Shown here: positions 43,775-51,446 of the stretch, piece by piece
How the letters are laid out: each line of letters starts with the position of its first letter
How positions within the stretch are numbered: the stretch's first letter is position 1
DNA from: Hymenobacter psoromatis
GTDB lineage: Bacteria > Bacteroidota > Bacteroidia > Cytophagales > Hymenobacteraceae
Direction: 5' to 3'
Length of the DNA stretch: 64,000 bases
Assembly (NCBI GenBank): GCA_001596155.1
Contig: CP014771.1
Coordinates: 3,968,001-4,032,000 of the forward strand
Translations under genes and position numbers: made by a program
The notes under the pieces: model-generated
What the model saw: the letters and a program-made list of their open reading frames with translations, nothing else
The model's database searches: none
What the model was told of the DNA's origin: nothing

Positions 43775-44836
43775 GCTTTGCTGCTGTTCAAGAGCCACGC
43801 CCAGGCGGCCAACGACAACATTGAAAACCGCCGGGTGCTGCGCGCCGAGGAAACCATCACCTCCAGCACCGTGGGCTGCACCGTGCAGCGCGCCTGCGTA
43901 GATGAGCGCCTCACCGGCAAGTGCATTGAGTACCACAACGACCAGTGGTTTGAGTTTCGGCCATTGGTTTCGGGCACTTACTACGTGAATATTGGCGGGC
44001 AGCGCTGCCGCGACGTGCGCGGCGTGCAACTGGTGGTACTCACCGGCACGCCGTGCCAGCCAGCCACGTACCGCATTCTGTCGTGCAATTCGCTCGGCAC
44101 GCAGGACGACCTGTTCGTGGCGCTGCCCAACCTGCAAGCCGGTCAGCCCTACCTGCTCGATGTCGATGGCTACCTCAAAGACTACTGCACTTTTACGCTG
44201 CAAGTGAGTGGGCAGGCGCGTGGGCTGCCGGTGGTGCCCGCGCCCGCCGTGCCGCCGGGCCTACCCCCCATGAGCCGGGTAATAACGCTGAGTTGGCAGG
44301 TACCTGACTCGCTGGCTTCGGCGCGCTACTGCCGGGTACTGCGCCGCGAGGCGCACGAGTTCCGGAGCCGCGAAATCCGGCGCGAGCCGCTGACTATCAA
44401 TACCTACGGCCGGCGTCGCGCCGCCTACACCCTCACCGATACCCTGCCCGGCCCCGGCCAATACCTCTACCAGATAGTGGCCGAGGGCGAACCCGCCGAC
44501 GGCCCGCCCACGCTGTTGCGGCAGCAGTGGCTGGCCTATAGCCAGCTGCGGCCCATCATGCCGGGGGCGGTGGCCGCGGGGAGTGCGTTTCTGACCTTGC
44601 CGCTGGCGCGCTACCCCCGCCGGGCGCAGCTGGCCATTATTATCAGCAATGCCGAAACCGGGCAGGTGCTGCGCCGGCTGCCGCTGACCGTGACTACCCC
44701 CGGCCAGGGGCGGCTGTATGCCCAGCCCTGGCTTGACGCGGGCCTGCGGCAAGTAGCGGTGGCCATTACCTGCTACCCGCCGCGCGGGGCCACCTACACG
44801 GAGCACCTGCTGCTGCCCTTGGTGGCTGGGCAGTGA
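43760..44836 (+). CDS. Secreted protein of unknown function, signal peptide derived from a repeat
   Basis: 358 residues from ATG 43760. The first codons, reading MTFFF, come from the end of palindrome A; with ALLLFKSHAQA they form a short signal peptide. An alternative in-frame ATG at 43676, in the left arm, would give 28 more residues translated entirely from the repeat. The mature part starts with a Cys-rich domain (VGCTVQRACVDERLTGKCIE, GGQRCRDVRG, GTPCQPATYRILSC, about residues 30-130), which has the layout of a pre-peptidase C-terminal-like beta domain. FN3-like text follows (VITLSWQVPDSLASARYCRV). No known function. It is the first of three genes separating ccmE from ccmF. Confidence 0.7.
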   Translation: MTFFFALLLFKSHAQAANDNIENRRVLRAEETITSSTVGCTVQRACVDERLTGKCIEYHNDQWFEFRPLVSGTYYVNIGGQRCRDVRGVQLVVLTGTPCQPATYRILSCNSLGTQDDLFVALPNLQAGQPYLLDVDGYLKDYCTFTLQVSGQARGLPVVPAPAVPPGLPPMSRVITLSWQVPDSLASARYCRVLRREAHEFRSREIRREPLTINTYGRRRAAYTLTDTLPGPGQYLYQIVAEGEPADGPPTLLRQQWLAYSQLRPIMPGAVAAGSAFLTLPLARYPRRAQLAIIISNAETGQVLRRLPLTVTTPGQGRLYAQPWLDAGLRQVAVAITCYPPRGATYTEHLLLPLVAGQ

Positions 44837-44882
44837 GCAGGGGGTAGGAACTTCAGGAGTCCTGCATAATTTATCTGGCCCA

Positions 44883-44890
44883 TAACTTTG
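44883..44890 (+). promoter_or_regulatory. -7 promoter box TAACTTTG upstream of the LytTR regulator
   Basis: Exact TAnnTTTG match, 164 bases before ATG 45055, so a long leader would result. Another promoter nearer the gene is possible but not evident. Confidence 0.4.
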
Positions 44891-45054
44891 GGCCGTTGGA
44901 GTTGGTAATAAGGGTGTTGAGCGAAAAGTGAAATTCACTTGCTGGCGTGGTTATAGCTTGCGGGCTCTAGGCAAGCTGTAGCAGTACTGCGAGTCTAGCG
45001 GCTATCTTTCAAGTCGTTTCGAGTGCTCACCATCTTTATCTCTTCTATTCTTCT

Positions 45055-45819
45055 ATGAACACTGCTTCTCCAACCTCTGAAATCCCGCTGCCTTCGCTGG
45101 CCTGCGTGGTGGTGGATGACAATGAGATGAGCCGGTTGATGCTGGAACATTATGTGGATATCACCGAAGGGCTGACGCTGGCCGGGGCCTTTGCCGACGG
45201 GGTTGCCTGCCTGAACTACTTCCGCACCGGCGGCACCGCCGACGTGCTGCTGCTCGATATCAACATGCCCAAGCTCACGGGTCTGGAGCTGGTGCGCATC
45301 TTGCCCAAGCCCCTGCCCGAGGTGGTGCTCGTGACATCGCACCGCGACTACGCCGTTGATGCCTTTGAGCTGCAAGTGGCTGATTACCTGGTGAAGCCGC
45401 TCGACTACGCCCGCTTTATTCGCAATGTTGACCGCATTCGGAGCAAGCGGGCGGCCCTACCCCCCCCCGCGACCCCCAACGCCGCGCCCATGTTCAACGC
45501 GGAGGGCAACAGCCTGTTTTTGAAGATAAACAACCGCCTCACCCGCGTCAACTTCGATGAGGTGCTCTATATCGAGGCCATGTCGATGTACTCGGTGCTG
45601 GTAACTGCCAAGCACAAGCACATTCTCTACGCTACCCTCAAAACGCTGGAAGAGAAGCTGCCCTTCGCGCACTTCATGCGGGTACACCGCTCCTACATGG
45701 TGAATACGCAGTGCATTGAGGCCGTGGAAGACAACCAGCTGCAATTGCCTGGCGGCCACACTATTCCGGTGGCCAAAGCCTACCAGGAATCCTTTTTTCG
45801 CCGGCTGCGGGGCATCTAG
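45055..45819 (+). CDS. LytTR-family response regulator
   Basis: Two-component response regulator, 254 residues. Receiver domain (about residues 14-130) with acidic pair DD at 21-22 (VVVDDNEMS), phosphoacceptor Asp68 in LLLDINMPKLTG, Thr/Ser in VVLVTSHRDYA and Lys in DYLVKPLDYARF. The C-terminal LytTR DNA-binding domain (about 150-254) has INNRLTRVNFDEVLYIEAMS, KTLEEKLPFAHFMRVHRSYM and PGGHTIPVAKAYQESFFRRL. The cognate kinase may be the hybrid kinase converging on it (4-base gap), although LytTR regulators usually pair with LytS/His_kinase-type sensors, so the pairing is uncertain. Confidence 0.93.
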   Translation: MNTASPTSEIPLPSLACVVVDDNEMSRLMLEHYVDITEGLTLAGAFADGVACLNYFRTGGTADVLLLDINMPKLTGLELVRILPKPLPEVVLVTSHRDYAVDAFELQVADYLVKPLDYARFIRNVDRIRSKRAALPPPATPNAAPMFNAEGNSLFLKINNRLTRVNFDEVLYIEAMSMYSVLVTAKHKHILYATLKTLEEKLPFAHFMRVHRSYMVNTQCIEAVEDNQLQLPGGHTIPVAKAYQESFFRRLRGI

Positions 45820-45823
45820 CGCG

Positions 45824-48571
45824 CTACTTGGCCAGCTCGGCGGGCAGCTCACGCAGGGTAGCCTCCACGGCGGCCAGCAGCTGGGCCACGGCCGCTTGGC
45901 GCAGGGCCTCGTCGGGGGCAGGCAGTTGCACGGGGGCTTTCTCCAGGGTGTGCACCGGGGCTAGGGCTCCCGCTATGTTGAGGGTGATGAGGTTGGGCTT
46001 GATGTGGTGGACCAACTCGGCCACGGTGGCCCAGTCGTGGGCGGCGGCGGCACCCCGCAGGCGCTCCAGATTGGGGGGAGTGTGCTTCAAAAACGACTCC
46101 ACCATGCCCGCCACGAAGGCCCGGTTGCCGCGCGCCTCCTGCCGCAGCTGGCTGAGGCTGTAGGGGGGGGCGGGCCGGCGCAGCAGCGCTACCAGCTTGG
46201 CATACAGCTGCTCTTCGGCAAAAGGCTTGGCCAGGTAGTCGTCGAGGCCCGCGGCCAGGTACTGCTCATTTTCCTGCCGAAACGCGTTGGCCGTGAGGGC
46301 CAGAATGGGCGTGGCGGCCCGCCCGGAGTCGGGGTTCTGGCGTAGGTGCTGGGTCACTTCCAGGCCGCTCATACCGGGCATCTGAATGTCCATGAGCACG
46401 ATGTCGTAGGCATTTTGCTCCAGCAGGTGCCGGGCCGTGGGGCCATCCTCGGCTTCGTCCACCAGCACGCCCCATTGCAGCAGGTGCAGGCGGGCCACGG
46501 TGCGGTTCACGGGGTTGTCTTCGGCCAGCAATGCCCGGCAGCCCGCCAGCAGCCCGCTATTGGTGGCCGGCGGGGGGGTAGGCGGGGGCGCGGTGGTGCG
46601 GGTGAGCGGCAGCATAAACGAGAATGTGCTGCCCTGCCCCAAGGTGCTGCTGACCACCAGCTCGCCGCCCAGCTGCGCCACCAGCGCCCGGCTGATGCTC
46701 AGGCCCAGGCCCGTGCCGCCGTAGCGCCGGCTGGTGTCGGCGTGGGCCTGGGTAAAGCTTTCGAAGATGCGCCCCAGCGCCTCGGCCTCGATGCCTACCC
46801 CCGAGTCTTCTATCTCAAAGCGCACGTGCAATTCGTCGTCAGTGCTGGCTACCAGGTAGCTGCGCAGGCACACGCGCCCGCTGCTGGTAAACTTGATGGC
46901 ATTGCTGAGCAGGTTGAGCAGCACTTGGTTAAGCCGAAACGGGTCACTGAGGACCCACGGCTCAGCGGGGCTGGTGAAGGGCTCGATGACGAACGCCAGA
47001 CCCTTGGCCTGCGCCTCCAGCGCCAGCGGGGCCACGGCCTGCCGCACGGCTTCGTGCAGGTGAAAGATGGTGCGCTCCAGGGCCAGCTTGCCCGCCTGAA
47101 TTTTCGACACGTCGAGCACGTCGTTCAGCACGCCCAGCAGGTGGGTGCCCGAGCTGCGAATGGAGCGCAAAAAATCCTGCTGCTGCGTGCTCAGGGCCGT
47201 TTTGGCCAGCAAGGCCGCCATGCCCAGCACGCCACTCATGGGGGTGCGAATTTCGTGGCTCATCATGGCCAGGAAGTTTTCGCGGGTCCGCACGGCTTCT
47301 TCGGCCGCCAGCCGGGCCGCCTTCAGGGCCGTGATGTCGGTGCTCACGCTCAGCACCTGCACCGCGCCACCGGGCCGCACCAGGGGGCGCTTCACGCTGT
47401 AAAACCAGCGCTGCTCTCCCGTGAGCAGGGTGCTCGATTCTTCGGCCTGTACTTCCTGGTGCGTGGCCAGCACCTGCGCATTCACGGCGGCTTGCTTGGC
47501 GGCCTCGCACTTTCTGGCTTGCCGCAGGGCCTCGCTGGCTGGCAGGTGGCCGGCTTCTTCTTCCAGCTGCAGCTGCGCCTGGTTGCCAAAGATGAGGCCA
47601 CCGGCCGCATCGCGCACATACACCGGGTTGGGACCAGTGTTGAGGATATGACGCATAAATTCCTGCTGCTCGCGCCGGGCCAGTTCGCTGCGCTGGCTGC
47701 GCTCCTCGGCCCGCACGCGAGCCGTCACGTCGAGGCCGCAGCCCAGCATGTAGGGCAAGCCCGGCGCTGCCCCCGAAAGCAGGGTGAAGTGTCGCTGGTG
47801 ATATACCGGCCCATCGGCCGTGGGCGTGCGGTCATCCCAAAAAACGGGCTCGGTGCTCGCTTCCACCTGCTCAAACATGCGGTTGCGCTGCTCGGCCAGG
47901 GCTATCGGGAAGGCATAGCGCGCGCAATATTCGTCAATGGTGCGGCCCAGCAGCCAGGCGCGGTGGGCCGGGTCGGGCACGGCCCGAGGGTTGGCGTAGA
48001 GGTAGCGGCGCTGCTCATCGAGCACCACAATTTCCACCGGCACTTCGTCGAGCAGCGTTTCGTAGAACGTGCGCTGGGCATCGCGCTGGGTCAGGGCCTG
48101 GTGCTGCGCCGTCAGGTCGCGGTAACTGAGCAGCCAGCCGGCTTCGTCCCCTAGCCGCACGGCGCGCACGTCGCGTTCCAGCAGGCGGCCGTCGGCCAGC
48201 CGCAGCAGCTGCTTGCCGACGCCGCAGGTCAGGGCCTGGGTAGTCTCGGCATCATAGGCCGCGGGGTCGGCCATGCACGCGCGGGCGCGGGCCATTATCT
48301 CGGCCAGTGGCTGGCTCACCCACTGGCTGGCGGGCAGCGGCAGGCTAAAAACCTGGCAAACCTGGTCGTTAATCAACACCACCTGGTAGTCGGCCCCAAC
48401 CAGTATCATGCCCTCGTTCAGGTTGCCCGTGAGGGCCGCGAGGTGCTGGCGGGCCAGGTCTGCCTCGGCGCGGGCCTGGTGCAGCGCCTGCTCCAGCTCG
48501 GCCAGGCGGCCGGGGGCAGGGGCCAGCGGAGCCACGGTGGCAGCGAGGGGTAGGGAACCGGAAGAGGGCAT
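45824..48571 (-). CDS. Hybrid sensor histidine kinase with PAS, receiver and HPt domains
   Basis: Cytoplasmic multi-domain phosphorelay kinase, 915 residues, with no transmembrane segment seen. Order: short coiled coil (about 20-45), PAS domains at about 45-150, 165-290 and 300-420 (FYETLLDEVPVEIVVLDEQR; MRHILNTGPNPVYVRDAAGG), HisKA with His439 (FLAMMSHEIRTPMSGVLG), HATPase_c with N box LLNLLSNAIKFTSSG, IEDSGVGI and YGGTGLGLSISRAL, a receiver with Asp728 (DIVLMDIQMPGMSG) and a C-terminal HPt domain with His855 (ELVHHIKPN). All phosphorelay residues are present. The gene is divergent from ccmF (125-base gap) and convergent with the LytTR gene. A soluble PAS sensor suggests an intracellular or redox signal (inference). 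Confidence 0.94.
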   Translation of the reverse strand: MPSSGSLPLAATVAPLAPAPGRLAELEQALHQARAEADLARQHLAALTGNLNEGMILVGADYQVVLINDQVCQVFSLPLPASQWVSQPLAEIMARARACMADPAAYDAETTQALTCGVGKQLLRLADGRLLERDVRAVRLGDEAGWLLSYRDLTAQHQALTQRDAQRTFYETLLDEVPVEIVVLDEQRRYLYANPRAVPDPAHRAWLLGRTIDEYCARYAFPIALAEQRNRMFEQVEASTEPVFWDDRTPTADGPVYHQRHFTLLSGAAPGLPYMLGCGLDVTARVRAEERSQRSELARREQQEFMRHILNTGPNPVYVRDAAGGLIFGNQAQLQLEEEAGHLPASEALRQARKCEAAKQAAVNAQVLATHQEVQAEESSTLLTGEQRWFYSVKRPLVRPGGAVQVLSVSTDITALKAARLAAEEAVRTRENFLAMMSHEIRTPMSGVLGMAALLAKTALSTQQQDFLRSIRSSGTHLLGVLNDVLDVSKIQAGKLALERTIFHLHEAVRQAVAPLALEAQAKGLAFVIEPFTSPAEPWVLSDPFRLNQVLLNLLSNAIKFTSSGRVCLRSYLVASTDDELHVRFEIEDSGVGIEAEALGRIFESFTQAHADTSRRYGGTGLGLSISRALVAQLGGELVVSSTLGQGSTFSFMLPLTRTTAPPPTPPPATNSGLLAGCRALLAEDNPVNRTVARLHLLQWGVLVDEAEDGPTARHLLEQNAYDIVLMDIQMPGMSGLEVTQHLRQNPDSGRAATPILALTANAFRQENEQYLAAGLDDYLAKPFAEEQLYAKLVALLRRPAPPYSLSQLRQEARGNRAFVAGMVESFLKHTPPNLERLRGAAAAHDWATVAELVHHIKPNLITLNIAGALAPVHTLEKAPVQLPAPDEALRQAAVAQLLAAVEATLRELPAELAK

Positions 48572-48669
48572 AAGATGTAGAAGCTAACCGGCTTTGAAGG
48601 TAAACAAAAAGCCAGCCACCTGGTCGTAAGCGGTTGCCCGTTGGCTGCCCCCGCCCGCCCGCCAGGCGG

Positions 48670-48677
48670 TACCTTTG
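48670..48677 (+). promoter_or_regulatory. -7 promoter box TACCTTTG upstream of ccmF
   Basis: Exact TAnnTTTG match ending 19 bases before GTG 48697. It shows that ccmF has its own promoter, independent of ccmB-E, and excludes the longer upstream frame. Confidence 0.6.
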
Positions 48678-48696
48678 CCAAAAAAACAGTTTGCTC

Positions 48697-51291
48697 GTGA
48701 ATTTATTTATCGGAAACCTCGGTCAGGCCAGCGTCATCGTGGCCTTCGTGGCGGCGGCGGTGGCGGCCTACGGCTATTTTCAGGCGGCGCGGGGCCGGGC
48801 GCTGGGCCAGGCCGATGCCAGCTGGCTGCGGCTGGCGCGGGGCGCGTTTTTCACGCACGGCGCGGCGGTGCTGGTCGTGGTGGGCTGCTTGTTTAATATT
48901 ATTGCCCACCACCGCTACGAGTACTACTACGCCTGGGCGCACTCCAGCAACCACCTGCCGGTGCAGTACATCATTTCCTGCTTCTGGGAAGCCCAGGAGG
49001 GTAGCTTTCTGCTCTGGATATTCTGGCACGTGGTTATTGGCCTGGGCATTATGAGGTTCAACAAGCAGTGGGAAGCGCCGGTGCTGGCCATTTTTGCCAC
49101 GGTGCAAACCTTCCTGGTGAGCATGATTCTGGGCGTGGTGGTGGCCGGCGTGAAGGTCGGCTCGTCGCCGTTTATGCTGCTGCGCAACTTCCTGGTGGAC
49201 CTGCCGGTGTGGAAAACCCAGCCCGATTTCGTGCCCAAAGACGGCATGGGCCTCAACGCCCTGCTCCAGAATTACTGGATGGTGATTCACCCGCCTACGC
49301 TCTTCCTGGGCTTTGCCCTCACGCTGGTGCCGTTCGCGTTCGCTATGGCGGGCCTCTGGAAAAAAGAGCTGACCACTTGGGTCAAGCCCGCCCTGCCCTG
49401 GACCGCCCTCGGCGGTGCGGTGCTGGGCGTCGGCATCATGATGGGGGCCTACTGGGCCTACGAAACCCTCAACTTCGGCGGCTTCTGGAACTGGGACCCC
49501 GTGGAAAATGCCGTATTTATTCCCTGGCTGGTGCTCATCGCGGCCCTGCACGGCATGGTGCTGTGGCAGCGGCGGCGCACGGGCCTGCGCACGGCCTACG
49601 CCCTGGTGGTGGCCACGTTCGTACTCATTCTCTACGCTACGTTCCTGACGCGCAGCGGCGTGCTGGGCAACGCCTCGGTGCATTCGTTTACCGACCTGGG
49701 CCTGTCCGGCCAGCTCATTATCTACCTGGCGTTCTTCACCGTGGGGGCCGTCGCGCTGCTGGCCTACCGCTGGAAATCCATCCCGGTTTCGGAGAAAGAG
49801 CTGACCGCCTACAGCCCTGAATTGTGGGTATTCGTGGGCGCTACGGTGCTGTGCCTGGCAGCGTTCCAGGTAGTAGCCACCACCAGCATTCCGGTGTATA
49901 ATGCTTTTTTGGGCTTCATCGGTATTAAATCGAACCTGGCCTTGCCGGCCGACCAGATTCAGCACTACACCCGCATTCAGCTGTGGACGGGCGTGCTCAT
50001 CGGCTTCCTCTCGGGCATCGGGCAGGTGATGTGGTGGCAGCGCAACGACAAGCACACCGTCATCAACGCGCTTGCTACCCCCACCATGCTGGCCCTGCTG
50101 GGCACGGCGCTGGTAGTGCTGCTCACGCGCTATTTTGGCCACTCCATGTCGGGGCCTTACGTGATGCTGCTGCTGGCCGGCTTGTTCGGCATTATGACCA
50201 ATGCCAGCACCTTGTTTGGGCTGTGGCGCCGCAAGGTGACGCTCTCGGGCGGGGCGGTGGCCCACCTGGGCATTGCGCTGATGCTGCTCGGCATCCTGGG
50301 CTCGGCGGGCTACTCCAACACCATCTCGCGCAACATCAGCGGCAAGCTCATTTCGCGCGAGATGAACGACAAGGACAACGAGGAAAACGTGCTGCTGTGG
50401 CGCAACGAAACCGGCGATATGAACGGCTACGACGTGACCTACACCGGCCAGTACCTCGAAGCGCCCGGCGTGCCCGACTACATCAACACTACCCTGCTCT
50501 ACCGCACCGACGACGAGTACAAGGCCGTGGCCCGCGCCGACATCAAGAGCCAGGGCCAGACCCTGTACCACACCGGCGACACGCTCACCATCCGACCCGA
50601 AAACACGTATTATCGCGTCGAGTACAAGGATAAAAAGACGGGCCAGCAATTCACGCTCTACCCCCGCGCCCAGGTCAATGAGGAGATGGGCGGCCTGCTG
50701 GCTTCGCCGGCCTTGCAGCGCTTCTGGGACCACGATATTTACTCGCACATTTCGTCGGTGCCCGACCCGCGCAAAGAGATTCCGTGGTCGCCCGCCATTC
50801 CGCACGAGCTGAGCGTGGGCGATACGCTTTTTTTGAACGACTATTTCGCCGTGTTCCGGGCCATTGAGCAGGCGCATGAGGTGCCCGGCATCAAGCTGCT
50901 GCCCGGCGACATTGCCTTGCAGGCCGACATGATTATCACCGGCGAGAAGGGCCGCCAGTACCACGCGCACCCCGTGTTTCTGTTGCGCGACCGCGAGGTG
51001 GGCCATGTGCCCGAAATCATCGAAGACCTGGGCCTCAAGATTACCCTCGACCAGATTGACCCCGTGAAAGGCAAGTTTACTTTCGCCATCAGCACCACCG
51101 GCAAGGACTATATCATCCTCAAAGCCACCGAAAAGCCCTTCATCAACCTGCTGTGGGGCGGTACGCTGCTCATGGGCTTTGGCCTGGTGCTGAGCATGCG
51201 GCAGCGCCGCGCCGCCCGCGCCGAAGCCCCCGCGCCTACCCCCCGCAACACCGGCCGCGCTGGCGCTGCCCGCCCTCAGGCCGTGGCGTAG
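48697..51291 (+). CDS. ccmF: Cytochrome c heme lyase subunit CcmF
   Basis: Large membrane protein that takes heme from CcmE and attaches it to apocytochrome c. 864 residues from GTG 48697, longer than the typical enzyme of about 650. It begins with GNLGQASVIVAFVAA; the heme-handling WWD motif is AYETLNFGGFWNWDPVENAV (about residues 251-270), and further conserved blocks are NYWMVIHPPTLFLGFA, YATFLTRSGVLGNASVHSF and AVAHLGIALMLLGI. About 14 helices are seen plus a long periplasmic domain (about 550-830) before the final helix. The TAG stop is part of palindrome D at 51287. Its own promoter and the 5-kb separation from ccmE are unusual. Confidence 0.94.
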   Translation: MNLFIGNLGQASVIVAFVAAAVAAYGYFQAARGRALGQADASWLRLARGAFFTHGAAVLVVVGCLFNIIAHHRYEYYYAWAHSSNHLPVQYIISCFWEAQEGSFLLWIFWHVVIGLGIMRFNKQWEAPVLAIFATVQTFLVSMILGVVVAGVKVGSSPFMLLRNFLVDLPVWKTQPDFVPKDGMGLNALLQNYWMVIHPPTLFLGFALTLVPFAFAMAGLWKKELTTWVKPALPWTALGGAVLGVGIMMGAYWAYETLNFGGFWNWDPVENAVFIPWLVLIAALHGMVLWQRRRTGLRTAYALVVATFVLILYATFLTRSGVLGNASVHSFTDLGLSGQLIIYLAFFTVGAVALLAYRWKSIPVSEKELTAYSPELWVFVGATVLCLAAFQVVATTSIPVYNAFLGFIGIKSNLALPADQIQHYTRIQLWTGVLIGFLSGIGQVMWWQRNDKHTVINALATPTMLALLGTALVVLLTRYFGHSMSGPYVMLLLAGLFGIMTNASTLFGLWRRKVTLSGGAVAHLGIALMLLGILGSAGYSNTISRNISGKLISREMNDKDNEENVLLWRNETGDMNGYDVTYTGQYLEAPGVPDYINTTLLYRTDDEYKAVARADIKSQGQTLYHTGDTLTIRPENTYYRVEYKDKKTGQQFTLYPRAQVNEEMGGLLASPALQRFWDHDIYSHISSVPDPRKEIPWSPAIPHELSVGDTLFLNDYFAVFRAIEQAHEVPGIKLLPGDIALQADMIITGEKGRQYHAHPVFLLRDREVGHVPEIIEDLGLKITLDQIDPVKGKFTFAISTTGKDYIILKATEKPFINLLWGGTLLMGFGLVLSMRQRRAARAEAPAPTPRNTGRAGAARPQAVA

Positions 51292-51397
51292 CGCGAAGTT
51301 TCCACTTCGTGCGCGAGCGCAGCGAGCATCGTCGTTCGCGCCGTGCGGTGCCGTCTGCTCGCTCTGCTCGCGCACGAAGTGGAAACTTTGCGCTACG
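51287..51397. repeat. palindromic repeat family D, providing the ccmF stop codon
   Basis: 111-bp palindrome: CGTAGCGCGAAGTTTCCACT / AGTGGAAACTTTGCGCTACG, inner arms TCGTGCGCGAGCGCAGCGAG. Second copy of 23475-23585. The TAG at 51289-51291 within the outer arm terminates ccmF. Confidence 0.85.
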
Positions 51398-51427
51398 AAA
51401 AAGGCCACCCAATCGGGCGGCCTTTTT
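51398..51427. terminator. bidirectional terminator between ccmF and the T9SS cargo gene
   Basis: AAAAAGGCC / GGCCTTTTT arms with inner CCC/GGG pairing. It immediately follows palindrome D and lies between two convergent genes. Confidence 0.75.
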
Positions 51428-51446
51428 CGTGTCAGTTCAGCGGCGC

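Noticed and set aside
46346..48154. 602-codon open frame antisense to the hybrid kinase
   Set aside because: Shadow frame of a high-GC gene with low-complexity composition; the kinase has all its catalytic motifs on the other strand.
48634..48696. N-terminal extension of CcmF (21 residues)
   Set aside because: It spans the TACCTTTG promoter box; GTG 48697 begins the conserved sequence.
48703..51408. 901-codon open frame antisense to ccmF
   Set aside because: Composition is His/Gln/Arg/Ala-rich, typical of an antisense shadow of a GC-rich gene; no family resemblance, and the sense strand encodes a clear CcmF.
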